Shown here: piece after piece, positions 28,133 to 40,830 of the stretch
Layout: every line of letters begins with the position of its first letter
Numbering within the stretch: the first letter of the stretch is position 1
Assembly: GCA_017431345.1 (NCBI GenBank)
Contig: JAFRLH010000071.1
Location: 38,953-102,952, forward strand
Direction of reading: 5' to 3'
DNA length: 64,000 nt
Source of the DNA: Lachnospiraceae bacterium
GTDB lineage: Bacteria > Bacillota > Clostridia > Lachnospirales > Lachnospiraceae
Translations under genes and position numbers: made by a program
Notes under the pieces: model-generated
The model's input: the letters and a program-made list of their open reading frames with translations, nothing else
The model's database searches: none
What the model was told of the DNA's origin: nothing

Positions 28133-30051
28133 GCGAACAGAACAGGAAGCCCGTCTCCGGACCCGGAAGAAGAGGAATGCGGGGACCCCGTCCGAAACTG
28201 AAAGATCCTGTCGGTCTCTTCAAACGGGTAATGTCCTATGTCATGAAGTATTACGGCATCCAGATCGCGGTCGTGGCCGTCTGTATCGTCATTTCGGTGC
28301 TTTGCAACGCCCGGGGCACGATGTTCATGCAAACTCTGATCGACGGCTATATCGGTCCGCTGGTATCCTCGCCCGATCCGGATTTTTCCGGGCTGCTGCA
28401 CGCCATCCTGGTAATGGCGGGGATCTACGCTGTGGGCATCCTCGCAAGCTTTACCTACAACAGGATCATGATCTATGTATCGCAGGGGACGATCAAGCGC
28501 ATCAGGGATGATATGTTTGAGCATATGGAGAGCCTGCCGATCCGGTATTTTGACACACATCCCCACGGGGACATCATGTCGAATTATACGAACGATGTGG
28601 ACACGCTGCGGCAGCTGGTCAGCCAGAGTATTCCGCAGTTCATCAACAGCGGCCTGACTGTCGTGACCGTTGTAGCCTGCATGCTGATGCTGAGCCCGGT
28701 GCTTACCCTGCTGACGCTGGCCATGGCCGGGCTGATGCTTTTTCTCTCCGGAAAGCTGGCCGGCATTTCCGGAAGATCGTTCCTGGCGCAGCAGAAGGAT
28801 CTGGCTGCCGTGAACGGAAATATCGAGGAAATGATGGAAGGGCAGAAGGTCGTAAAGGTATTCTGCCGCGAGAACATTGCAATGGAGCATTTCGGGACTT
28901 TGAACCAGTCCCTTTACGAGAGTGCAGATTCCGCCAACAGAACCGCAAATATCATGGGACCTGTAAATGCCCAGCTCGGCAACATCAGCTATGTGCTCTG
29001 CGCCATAGCCGGCGGCGTGCTGGCGCTGAAAGGCTTTATGGGCTTTACGCTCGGAGGGCTTGCGAGCTTCCTCACCTTTAACAGGAACTTTTCGATGCCG
29101 GTCAACCAGATCACGACGCAGATGAATTCCATTGTCATGGCACTGGCCGGTGCGGAGAGGATCTTTACGCTGCTGGACGAAAAGCCGGAAGAGGACAACG
29201 GATGCATCTCACTGGTCAGATGCCGGATGGAGGACGGAAAGATCATCCCCGTAAAGGAACGCACCGGGATGTGGGCCTGGGAGCATCCGTATCCGTCAAA
29301 GGGTACGGTGGAATATATCCCCATGAAAGGAAAAGTCGTCTTCGATCATGTGGATTTCGGCTATACGGAGGATCATATCGTCCTGCATGATATCTCACTC
29401 TATGCGGAAGCCGGACAGAAGATCGCCTTTGTGGGATCCACCGGCGCCGGAAAGACGACGATCACCAACCTGATCAACCGTTTTTATGACGTCAATACCG
29501 GGTCGGTCACCTATGACGGCCAGGATATCATGAAGATCAAAAAGCCGGATCTGCGGCGGAGTCTCGGGATCGTCCTGCAGGAGACCCAGCTCTTTACGGG
29601 CACGGTGGAAGAAAATATCCGGTACGGAAAGCTGGATGCGACGAGAGAGGAAGTGATCGCCGCTGCGAAACTGGCGAACGCCGACGGATTCATCAGACGC
29701 CTGCCGCAGGGATATGACACGATGCTCAAAGGCAGCGGATCGAATCTTTCCCAGGGCCAGCGGCAGCTGCTCGCGATCGCCAGGGCAGCCATCGCCGATC
29801 CTCCGGTCCTCATCCTGGATGAAGCCACAAGCTCCATCGATACAAGGACGGAACGGCTGGTGCAGGAAGGCATGGACGCGCTGATGAAAGGCCGTACGAC
29901 TTTCGTGATCGCCCACAGGCTTTCGACCGTAAGGAACAGCGACTGCATCATGGTGCTTGAAGCAGGGCGGATCATTGAAAGAGGACCGCACGACGAGCTG
30001 ATCGGGAAAAAAGGAAAATATTATCAGCTTTATACAGGCAATCTGGAATAA
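28129..30051 (+). CDS. ABC exporter half, multidrug type, canonical-site subunit
   Basis: A 640-residue partner of the preceding protein. Helices cover about residues 40-330. A 40-residue insert (ERTGMWAWEHPYPSKGTV) between the membrane and ATPase parts is typical of BmrD/LmrD-like halves. Walker A is GSTGAGKTT near 438, the signature LSQGQRQ, and Walker B LILDEATSSID with the catalytic Glu. Together the two halves would give one active and one degenerate ATP site. Confidence 0.9.
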   Translation: MSEQNRKPVSGPGRRGMRGPRPKLKDPVGLFKRVMSYVMKYYGIQIAVVAVCIVISVLCNARGTMFMQTLIDGYIGPLVSSPDPDFSGLLHAILVMAGIYAVGILASFTYNRIMIYVSQGTIKRIRDDMFEHMESLPIRYFDTHPHGDIMSNYTNDVDTLRQLVSQSIPQFINSGLTVVTVVACMLMLSPVLTLLTLAMAGLMLFLSGKLAGISGRSFLAQQKDLAAVNGNIEEMMEGQKVVKVFCRENIAMEHFGTLNQSLYESADSANRTANIMGPVNAQLGNISYVLCAIAGGVLALKGFMGFTLGGLASFLTFNRNFSMPVNQITTQMNSIVMALAGAERIFTLLDEKPEEDNGCISLVRCRMEDGKIIPVKERTGMWAWEHPYPSKGTVEYIPMKGKVVFDHVDFGYTEDHIVLHDISLYAEAGQKIAFVGSTGAGKTTITNLINRFYDVNTGSVTYDGQDIMKIKKPDLRRSLGIVLQETQLFTGTVEENIRYGKLDATREEVIAAAKLANADGFIRRLPQGYDTMLKGSGSNLSQGQRQLLAIARAAIADPPVLILDEATSSIDTRTERLVQEGMDALMKGRTTFVIAHRLSTVRNSDCIMVLEAGRIIERGPHDELIGKKGKYYQLYTGNLE

Positions 30052-30086
30052 GCGTAAAAAAGCAATACATCCCGAAAGGAAAAATC

Positions 30087-30728
30087 ATGAGTAAAAAAGG
30101 ATTGTTCATCGTATTTGAAGGCATTGACGGCAGCGGAAAAAGCACGCAGCTGCAGATGCTGAAAGACAGGATCGAAACGGCAGGGATCCCCTGCGTCGAG
30201 ACCAGGGAGCCTACGGATTCCGTTTTCGGAAAACTCCTGCGAGACGTGCTGACAAAGAAGGTAAAAGCGGACAACCGCGTGCTTGCACCGCTGTTCGCGG
30301 CGGACCGGATGGATCATATCCTCCGGGAGGAGGACGGGCTTCTTGCGGTCAGGGAGAAGGGAAATGTGATCCTCTGCGACAGATATTATTTCTCCAATTA
30401 TGCCTATCAGAGCACTTCGCTTCCGCTGCAGTATGTGATCTCGGTCAATGAACCCTGTGCTGCGCTGATGCGCCCCGATATCACCTTCTTTATCGATGTG
30501 TCCCCGAAGACAGCGATGGTGAGGATCAACACGAACAGGGGGCAGACGGAACTGTTCGAGAAAGAAGAGATCCTGGAGAAGACCAGGAATCAGTATCTCA
30601 GAGCCTTCGAGGCAGTGCAGGACACTGAAAATGTGAAGATCATTGACGGAAGCCGTTCGCCGCAGGAAATCGCGGACGAGATCTATGCGATAATCGTAGA
30701 CGAAATGCCGGATCTTGTGGTAAAATGA
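30087..30728 (+). CDS. tmk: Thymidylate kinase
   Basis: A 213-residue nucleoside-monophosphate kinase with P-loop FEGIDGSGKSTQLQML at residue 8, ETREPTDS near 38 and CDRYYFSNYAYQS near 95 (DRY motif). It makes dTDP from dTMP. It lies 35 bases after the ABC pair and 28 bases before glnN. It is not beside holB, the usual context, but its motifs are intact. Confidence 0.9.
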   Translation: MSKKGLFIVFEGIDGSGKSTQLQMLKDRIETAGIPCVETREPTDSVFGKLLRDVLTKKVKADNRVLAPLFAADRMDHILREEDGLLAVREKGNVILCDRYYFSNYAYQSTSLPLQYVISVNEPCAALMRPDITFFIDVSPKTAMVRINTNRGQTELFEKEEILEKTRNQYLRAFEAVQDTENVKIIDGSRSPQEIADEIYAIIVDEMPDLVVK

Positions 30729-30756
30729 GCGGAAATAAAAAGAGCAGGAGACCCCT

Positions 30757-32883
30757 ATGGAAGTCAGATGCACGATAGATGAGATATTCGGCGAAGATGT
30801 ATTCAATGACAAAGTGATGCGTGAACGCCTGCCCGGGAAGATCTACAAGGATCTGAAGAAGACGATTGAAGAAGGAAGCGAGCTCAGTCCGGCTACGGCT
30901 GAGGTGGTCGCAAACGCCATGAAAGACTGGGCGATCGAAAAAGGCGCCACCCATTATACGCACTGGTTCCAGCCGATGACAGGCGTTACGGCGGAGAAGC
31001 ACGACTCCTTTATTTCCGCTCCCACGCCCGACGGAAGAACGATCATGGAGTTCTCCGGAAAAGAGCTTATAAAGGGCGAACCGGATGCCTCCTCTTTTCC
31101 CTCCGGCGGCTTAAGGGCCACCTTTGAAGCCAGAGGCTATACGACATGGGACTGCACTTCGCCGGCTTTCCTCAAACATGACGCGGTCGGCACGATCCTT
31201 TGTATCCCGACAGCGTTCTGCTCCTATACCGGGGACGCACTCGACAATAAGACGCCGCTGCTGCGGTCGATGCAGGCGCTCAGTGAACAGTCGGTGCGCA
31301 TACTCAGGGCGCTTGGTAATACAACGGCCAAAAAAGTGACGCCCATGGTAGGGGCGGAGCAGGAGTATTTCCTGATCAACAGGGACATCTATCTGAAACG
31401 GAAGGATCTCATATATACGGGAAGGACGCTTTTCGGCGCCATGCCTTCCAAAGGACAGGAGATGGAGGATCATTATTTCGGGAGCATTCCCGAAGCCATC
31501 GGCGGTTTCATGAGCGATCTGAACGAACGTCTCTGGAAGCTGGGTATCCCGGCAAAAACACAGCATAACGAAGTCGCGCCCGCGCAGCACGAGCTTGCGT
31601 CGATCTATCAGGAGTGCAATCTCGCCACAGATCAGAATCAGCTGGTCATGGAATCCATGAAGAAGATCGCATGCAAGCATAATCTGACATGCCTGCTGCA
31701 TGAGAAGCCCTTCAACGGGGTCAACGGATCAGGAAAACACAACAACTGGTCCCTGACAGCGGATGACGGCACGCAGTTCCTGAAGCCCGGGAAAAACCCG
31801 CATGAGAACTTACTTTTCCTGCTCACGCTGTCCTGCGTGATCGCTGCTGCTGACAGCCACGCCGATCTTTTAAGATTCTCGGCGGCCGATGTCGGGAACG
31901 ACCACCGTCTCGGCCTGCAGGAGGCGCCGCCCGCGATCATCTCGATCTTCCTCGGCGAACAGCTGGAAGATATTATAAAGCAGATCATAGAAACAGGAGA
32001 AGCTACCAGCAGCAAACGCGGGGACATGCTTCATACCGGCGTCAGCACGCTGCCGGATTTCATGAAAGATGCGACGGACAGGAACCGCACTTCGCCGTTT
32101 GCCTTTACGGGAAACAAGTTTGAATTCCGTATGGTGGGCTCCTCCGCTTCGATCTCCACCTGCAACGTGATCCTGAACGCAATCGTTGCAGACGCCTTCC
32201 GGAAAGCGGCGGACAGGCTGGAAGCGGCGGAAGATAAGAAGGCGTGCGCCATGCAGGTCATCCGGGAAAATCTGACGGAGCACGAGAGGATCATCTTCAA
32301 CGGAGACGGCTATGCGGCAGAGTGGGTCGAGGAAGCGGAACGAAGAGGGCTTCCGAATCTTCCCGGCATGGTAGACGCGATCCCTGCACTGCGGCGGAAG
32401 GAAAATGTAGAGCTTCTGGAAGGGCTCGGCATCATGAGCCGTACCGAACTTGAAGCCAGGGAAGAGATCAGCTATGAGATCTATGTAAAGACCGTTAACA
32501 TCGAAGCCCATACGATGATCAATATGGCCGGGAAGAGATACATCCCTGCCGTGATCAGGTATGTCGGGGAGCTTGCACGGTCGCTCAGTTCCGTACGGGA
32601 AGCCTGTCCGGAAGCAGATGTGAGCGCCCAGACAGAGCTGCTCTGCGAATGCAGCAGCCTGCTGGCGGAGGCGAAGAAAGCACTGACGGCGCTTGAAAAG
32701 ACAGTGGCTTCCGCTGCGGCTGAAAAAGATATGGTAAAAACGGCGCTGCGCTTCAACAGGGAGGTCGTTCCCGCAATGAACGCGCTGAGAACCCCGATCG
32801 ACAAGCTGGAGTTTATGGTGGACAAGAAGATGTGGCCGTATCCGAGCTACGGCGATATGATGTTCCAGGTAAGCGACATTTAA
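30757..32883 (+). CDS. glnN: Glutamine synthetase type III
   Basis: A 708-residue enzyme, about twice the size of type I subunits, as expected for GSIII. Conserved segments include [12 protein letters not shown] near residue 67, MVGAEQEYF near 198, [12 protein letters not shown] near 270 and GSGKHNNWS near 326. It makes glutamine from glutamate, ammonium and ATP. GSIII is common in Bacteroides, cyanobacteria and gut Clostridia. A good AGGAG precedes the start. Two hairpins follow the gene. Confidence 0.95.
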   Translation: MEVRCTIDEIFGEDVFNDKVMRERLPGKIYKDLKKTIEEGSELSPATAEVVANAMKDWAIEKGATHYTHWFQPMTGVTAEKHDSFISAPTPDGRTIMEFSGKELIKGEPDASSFPSGGLRATFEARGYTTWDCTSPAFLKHDAVGTILCIPTAFCSYTGDALDNKTPLLRSMQALSEQSVRILRALGNTTAKKVTPMVGAEQEYFLINRDIYLKRKDLIYTGRTLFGAMPSKGQEMEDHYFGSIPEAIGGFMSDLNERLWKLGIPAKTQHNEVAPAQHELASIYQECNLATDQNQLVMESMKKIACKHNLTCLLHEKPFNGVNGSGKHNNWSLTADDGTQFLKPGKNPHENLLFLLTLSCVIAAADSHADLLRFSAADVGNDHRLGLQEAPPAIISIFLGEQLEDIIKQIIETGEATSSKRGDMLHTGVSTLPDFMKDATDRNRTSPFAFTGNKFEFRMVGSSASISTCNVILNAIVADAFRKAADRLEAAEDKKACAMQVIRENLTEHERIIFNGDGYAAEWVEEAERRGLPNLPGMVDAIPALRRKENVELLEGLGIMSRTELEAREEISYEIYVKTVNIEAHTMINMAGKRYIPAVIRYVGELARSLSSVREACPEADVSAQTELLCECSSLLAEAKKALTALEKTVASAAAEKDMVKTALRFNREVVPAMNALRTPIDKLEFMVDKKMWPYPSYGDMMFQVSDI

Positions 32884-32895
32884 CGGCAGCCACGA

Positions 32896-32935
32896 AAAAG
32901 CACGGCATTCTGCGGAAGCGGAACACCGTGCTTTT
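32896..32935 (+). terminator. Terminator after glnN
   Basis: AAAAGCACGG (32896-32905) pairs with CCGTGCTTTT (32926-32935). Confidence 0.8.
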
Positions 32936-32962
32936 ATCTGAATAGAGTTTCTGTTCAAAGGA

Positions 32963-32993
32963 TGAAGCTCCCGCACCACCTGCGGGAGCTTCA
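32963..32993. other. Perfect 13-bp hairpin without T-run
   Basis: TGAAGCTCCCGCA (32963-32975) pairs with TGCGGGAGCTTCA (32981-32993) over a CCACC loop. It lies between the glnN terminator and the small ORF at 33019 and lacks a T-tract. It may be an RNA structure upstream of that ORF. Confidence 0.6.
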
Positions 32994-33018
32994 CATTATG
33001 AAAGGGAGGAAGTCGCAA

Positions 33019-33078
33019 ATGCGACTGTTTATGAAAAAAATGATCGGTTGGCTTGCTTTCTTTATGCTTATATACTAA
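33019..33078 (+). CDS. Candidate 19-residue hydrophobic peptide
   Basis: An ATG eight bases after GGGAGGA opens a 19-codon frame, MRLFMKKMIGWLAFFMLIY, ending in TAA. The peptide has a basic start and a hydrophobic, aromatic core of about 12 residues, enough to insert partly in a membrane. The strong ribosome binding site in a 392-base gap (32884-33275) argues against chance. It could be a small membrane peptide or a leader. Nothing else in this gap is convincing apart from the two hairpins. Confidence 0.4.
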   Translation: MRLFMKKMIGWLAFFMLIY

Positions 33079-33275
33079 AAGGCAGAAATGTCAAACCCGT
33101 GATTTCGGTGTAAACGATTTGATAATTAAATATGAACAGATTATGAACGCAAACGGATGGAGGCATTCTTGACAGGCGTCCGAAAATGAAATACTATATA
33201 CTGACGGCGCTTTGCACGGCAGGCGCACAGGAATCCTCGTCCGCAGGACGGATGAGGCAAGAAGGAGGAAGAATC

Positions 33276-33794
33276 ATGGCGAATCCGGTAGTAACGATCA
33301 CGATGCAGAACGGGGATGTGATGAAGGCGGAGCTCTATCCTGAAATTGCGCCCAATACAGTCAATAATTTTATCAGCCTGGTGAAGAAAGGCTTCTACGA
33401 CGGCCTGATCTTTCACAGAGTCATTGCCGGTTTCATGATCCAGGGCGGAGATCCTGAAGGAACGGGAATGGGCGGCCCCGGCTATTCCATCAGAGGGGAA
33501 TTCAACAGGAATGGATTCCGGAATGATCTGAAGCATACCAAGGGCGTCCTCTCCATGGCCAGAGCCATGCATCCGGACTCGGCAGGATCGCAGTTCTTCA
33601 TCATGCACCAGACATCTCCTCATCTCGACGGACAGTATGCGGCTTTTGGTGCTGTGACAGAGGGACTGGACGTGATCGATAAGATCGCCATGTGCGCGAC
33701 AGATTACAATGACCGCCCCAGGGAACCGCAGGTCATAGAGAAGATGACAGTGGAAACGTTCGGAACAGAGTATCCCGAACCTGAAAAATACTAA
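33276..33794 (+). CDS. ppiB: Peptidyl-prolyl cis-trans isomerase, cyclophilin type
   Basis: A 172-residue cyclophilin. FHRVIAGFMIQGGD near residue 46 and SAGSQFFIM near 102 contain the active-site Arg and Gln/Phe residues. It has no signal peptide with this start, so it is cytosolic. The ATG at 33276 follows AAGGAGGAAG; an in-frame ATG 30 codons upstream would add an unrelated extension and lacks a good site. Confidence 0.94.
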   Translation: MANPVVTITMQNGDVMKAELYPEIAPNTVNNFISLVKKGFYDGLIFHRVIAGFMIQGGDPEGTGMGGPGYSIRGEFNRNGFRNDLKHTKGVLSMARAMHPDSAGSQFFIMHQTSPHLDGQYAAFGAVTEGLDVIDKIAMCATDYNDRPREPQVIEKMTVETFGTEYPEPEKY

Positions 33795-33812
33795 TTAAAA
33801 GGGAGATCTTGG

Positions 33813-34871
33813 ATGGATAAGATAGTCCTTGCACTGATCTATGGCGGACAGTCTTCGGAACACGAAGTGTCCTGCATGTCGGCAGCTACCGTGATCGGTG
33901 CAATTAATACGGAAAAATACGAACTCGTAAAGATCGGCATCACAAAGGACGGCAGGTGGATCCTGAACGAAGGGGACAGCGTTGCGCCCGGAAGCTGGGA
34001 AAACGGAAGCACCCGTGCGATCCTTTCCCCGGATGCAGAAATTCACGGCCTGATCCTGCTGAAAGACGGAAAGGTGGAGACGAAACGGGTGGATGTGGTT
34101 GGCCCGGTCCTTCACGGCCTGTATGGTGAGGACGGCACCATCCAGGGGCTCTGCGAGCTTGCGAAGATCCCTTACATAGGCTGCGGTGTTCTTTCTTCCG
34201 CAGTGTCCATGGACAAGGTGTTTACAAAAGAAGTGATCGAAAGATATCCTGCAGCGCAGGCGAACTATGTCGCGGTGCGCAAAAAGGAACTGGCAGACCA
34301 GGACGCTGTCATCCGGAAAGTCGAAGAAAAAATTCCCTATCCTGTATTTGTGAAGCCCGCGAATGCCGGATCGTCAAGAGGCGTATCCAAAGCAAGGGAC
34401 AGAAAAGAGCTTGCTGCAGCACTTGCGTTTGCCGCCGCTGAGGATTCCAAGATCCTTGTTGAGGAAACGATCGTCGGCAGGGAACTGGAATGCGCTGTCC
34501 TGCAGGACGGAGAAAAGATCCTCGTTTCCGGCGTCGGAGAGATCCTTGCGGCCGCCGAGTTCTATGACTATGACGCAAAATACAACAACAGCGATTCAAG
34601 AACTTTAACGGATCCTGTGCTGCCGGAAGGAAAGGAAGAGGAGATCAGGCGTACTGCCAGGACCGTGTTCGACGCGGTCGACGGCAGAGGTCTTGCCAGA
34701 GTTGATTTCTTCCTGGAGAACGGCACCGACAGGGTTATCTTCAACGAGATCAATACACTCCCCGGATTTACGTCCATCAGCATGTACCCGATGCTCTTCG
34801 GCAAACGGGGGATAGAACTGGAGGAACTTGTGGAGCGTATCATCTGCTCCGCTTTTGAAAGACAATTATGA
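33813..34871 (+). CDS. ddl: D-alanine--D-alanine ligase
   Basis: A 352-residue ATP-grasp ligase. GGQSSEHEVS near residue 10, KPANAGSSRGVSK near 180, YDYDAKYNN near 250 and NEINTLPGFTSISMYP near 310 are the Ddl motifs. It makes D-Ala-D-Ala for peptidoglycan. It overlaps murI by four bases, so both D-amino-acid steps of wall synthesis are coupled. Sequence alone does not indicate a D-Lac or D-Ser ligase. Confidence 0.94.
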   Translation: MDKIVLALIYGGQSSEHEVSCMSAATVIGAINTEKYELVKIGITKDGRWILNEGDSVAPGSWENGSTRAILSPDAEIHGLILLKDGKVETKRVDVVGPVLHGLYGEDGTIQGLCELAKIPYIGCGVLSSAVSMDKVFTKEVIERYPAAQANYVAVRKKELADQDAVIRKVEEKIPYPVFVKPANAGSSRGVSKARDRKELAAALAFAAAEDSKILVEETIVGRELECAVLQDGEKILVSGVGEILAAAEFYDYDAKYNNSDSRTLTDPVLPEGKEEEIRRTARTVFDAVDGRGLARVDFFLENGTDRVIFNEINTLPGFTSISMYPMLFGKRGIELEELVERIICSAFERQL

Positions 34872-35686
34872 GCAATAACCAGCCTGTTGGCGTATTTGAT
34901 TCCGGCGTCGGCGGCCTGACCGTCGCCAGAGAGATCATGAGACAGATGCCGGATGAGCGGATCGTCTATTTCGGAGATACCGCGAGGGTGCCTTACGGTA
35001 CGAAATCGCAGGGTACCGTATTGCGGTTCGTACGCCAGATCGTATCATTTCTTGAAACCCATGATGTAAAAGCCATTGTTGTGGCGTGCAATACCGCCAG
35101 CGCCTATGCGCTGGAGACGATCGAAAGAGAGATCGATCTTCCGATCATCGGTGTTGTAAAACCCGGCGCAAGAACGGCCGTAAAAACGACCAGGAACCGC
35201 AGGGTCGGCGTCATTGCGACGGACGCCACGATCAACAGCGGCATGTATACCAGGTTCATTCAGAGCATCGATCCCGACGTCGCCGTGTTCGGCAAAGCCT
35301 GTCCGCTGTTCGTGCCGCTGGTCGAAGAGGGCATGCTCCATGACTTCGTTACGGAGGAGATCGCAAACCGGTATCTCAAGGATCTGAAGAACCAGAATAT
35401 CGATACGCTGATCCTCGGGTGTACGCATTACCCGCTGCTGCGTTCGCTGATCGGCAGATGTATGGGCGATTCCGTGGCGCTGGTCAATCCCGCCTATGAG
35501 ACGGCGATCGGACTGAAGGCGATGTTAGCCGAACATGATCTTCTGGCTTCGCCCGCAGGGAACAAACTGCCGCCCAGACACCGGTTCTATGTAAGCGACG
35601 GCGCGGAAAAGTTCGAAATCTTTGCGAACTCGATCCTGCCGTATGATATCAGAAAGACACAGGTGGTCGACATCGAAGGGTATTGA
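34868..35686 (+). CDS. murI: Glutamate racemase
   Basis: A 272-residue racemase with GVFDSGVGGLTV near residue 8, VACNTASAYAL near 72 (first catalytic Cys) and LGCTHYPLL near 182 (second catalytic Cys). It provides D-glutamate for peptidoglycan. It overlaps ddl upstream, and the DUF1934 gene begins ten bases downstream. Confidence 0.96.
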   Translation: MSNNQPVGVFDSGVGGLTVAREIMRQMPDERIVYFGDTARVPYGTKSQGTVLRFVRQIVSFLETHDVKAIVVACNTASAYALETIEREIDLPIIGVVKPGARTAVKTTRNRRVGVIATDATINSGMYTRFIQSIDPDVAVFGKACPLFVPLVEEGMLHDFVTEEIANRYLKDLKNQNIDTLILGCTHYPLLRSLIGRCMGDSVALVNPAYETAIGLKAMLAEHDLLASPAGNKLPPRHRFYVSDGAEKFEIFANSILPYDIRKTQVVDIEGY

Positions 35687-35696
35687 TGGAGGACGC

Positions 35697-36161
35697 ATGA
35701 AAAAAGATGTCCTGATCACCGTGACCGGGCTGATCTATACCGGAGACGGTGAAGACGAAAAAGATTATATTGATGTCATTACGCCCGGAAAGTATTACCT
35801 GAAGGACGGCAGGCATGTTCTGGTCTATGAGGAGATGCTTGAAGGGTGCGATGAACCGATCAGGAATTTTGTGACTGCTGCGCCTGATTACGTAAAGATC
35901 CGGAAGACCGGCGTCGTCTGTTCAGAGATGGAGTTCCGTACCGGCGAGACGCGGGAAGCCTTTTACAGTACGCCTTTCGGAGAGCTGCAGATGTCCACGG
36001 ATACGACGTCGGTCACGCTCACGGTGGAGAAAGAGCAGATCCTGGCTGATATCCGGTATACAATGACAGTGAACGGCGTGCAGAGGAACAGATGCTTCGT
36101 CAAGATACTGATCCAGTCCAAGGATGAAGAGAGCGGTTTTTCCATAACGGGACAGAAATAA
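35697..36161 (+). CDS. DUF1934 (YwiB-like) beta-barrel protein
   Basis: A 154-residue protein of the DUF1934 family, which forms a lipocalin-like barrel. It starts MKKDVLITVTGLIYTGD and contains the beta-rich pattern with TPFGELQMSTDT that I associate with the family. Function is unknown. The ATG follows TGGAGGA. It ends at the terminator at 36164-36190 and travels with ddl-murI. Confidence 0.75.
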   Translation: MKKDVLITVTGLIYTGDGEDEKDYIDVITPGKYYLKDGRHVLVYEEMLEGCDEPIRNFVTAAPDYVKIRKTGVVCSEMEFRTGETREAFYSTPFGELQMSTDTTSVTLTVEKEQILADIRYTMTVNGVQRNRCFVKILIQSKDEESGFSITGQK

Positions 36162-36163
36162 AA

Positions 36164-36190
36164 AACCGGACGGCTTCCTGCCGTCCGGTT
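36164..36190. terminator. Terminator after the DUF1934 gene
   Basis: AACCGGACGGC (36164-36174) pairs with GCCGTCCGGTT (36180-36190), flanked by A- and T-rich ends. It can also serve the convergent minus-strand gene. Confidence 0.85.
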
Positions 36191-36203
36191 TCATGATGTC
36201 TGC

Positions 36204-36659
36204 TTATTTGTCGGGATTTGCGGAAACTCTGTTGCGGAGCCTTGCAAGAAAGCCCTTTTTCTCGGGCGCTTTGATGCTGCCGCCGCGCACGCTCTTGATC
36301 CCGGTGATGTAAATGCCGGAGATCTCGACCTTGACTTCAGCCTTTACGGGAAGAAGATCGAAGACCTGCTGGTCGGCAACGAGATTCATGATCCTGGGAC
36401 CGACCTTCGCTTTCACGATGGGCATCTTGCCGCGTCTTGCATACCAGGGAGTCTGGTCGATCACCTGCTGCGGGAGCCCGGATTGTTTCAGGGGCAGCTT
36501 CTTCTTGTCGATGATCAGCATGGAAACCGTCTGCTTCATGGCTTCGATCTGTTCGTTGACAGCTTCCTGCTTCTGCTGGGTGCGCCGGCCGAGGAAGTAA
36601 AGGATCGCCAGAACGGCGGCTACTACTATAAGTACGATTAACAGAACTTTCCAGACCAT
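36204..36659 (-). CDS. Single-pass membrane protein of unknown function
   Basis: A 151-residue protein on the - strand. One N-terminal membrane helix (residues 4-22, KVLLIVLIVVAAVLAILYF) is followed by a coiled-coil-like stretch with QQKQEAVNEQIEAMKQTV. A soluble beta-rich domain with a Lys/Arg-rich end follows. The start at 36659 has AGGAGG eight bases upstream; the frame extends further upstream without a good site. I do not recognise the family. Confidence 0.7.
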   Translation of the reverse strand: MVWKVLLIVLIVVAAVLAILYFLGRRTQQKQEAVNEQIEAMKQTVSMLIIDKKKLPLKQSGLPQQVIDQTPWYARRGKMPIVKAKVGPRIMNLVADQQVFDLLPVKAEVKVEISGIYITGIKSVRGGSIKAPEKKGFLARLRNRVSANPDK

Positions 36660-36784
36660 ATTGTTCCTCCGTTTTCCGCGTCCGATCAGGGGACGGCGGC
36701 TCAAATGCCAAAATATTATAACACTATCCGTGTGCTGATGCAAGCGAAACATCAAAAAAAGTCCTGAAAAATCATTTTTTTTGA

Positions 36785-36813
36785 TTGACAGGGGGTATTG
36801 TTTTTGCTAATAT
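36785..36813 (+). promoter_or_regulatory. Strong sigma-A promoter for rpoBC
   Basis: TTGACA (36785-36790) and TAATAT (36808-36813) are 17 bases apart, in an AT-rich stretch 85 bases before rpoB. Confidence 0.75.
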
Positions 36814-36897
36814 AAAGTTTACTTCTATTGTGGTGTGTTATGCCCTAAATATAGGACAAAATACTGAAAATCGAATAAAACAGGGGTGTGTGCGTCT

Positions 36898-40815
<3,918 letters not shown>

Positions 40816-40830
40816 GAAAGGAGATCTTTT

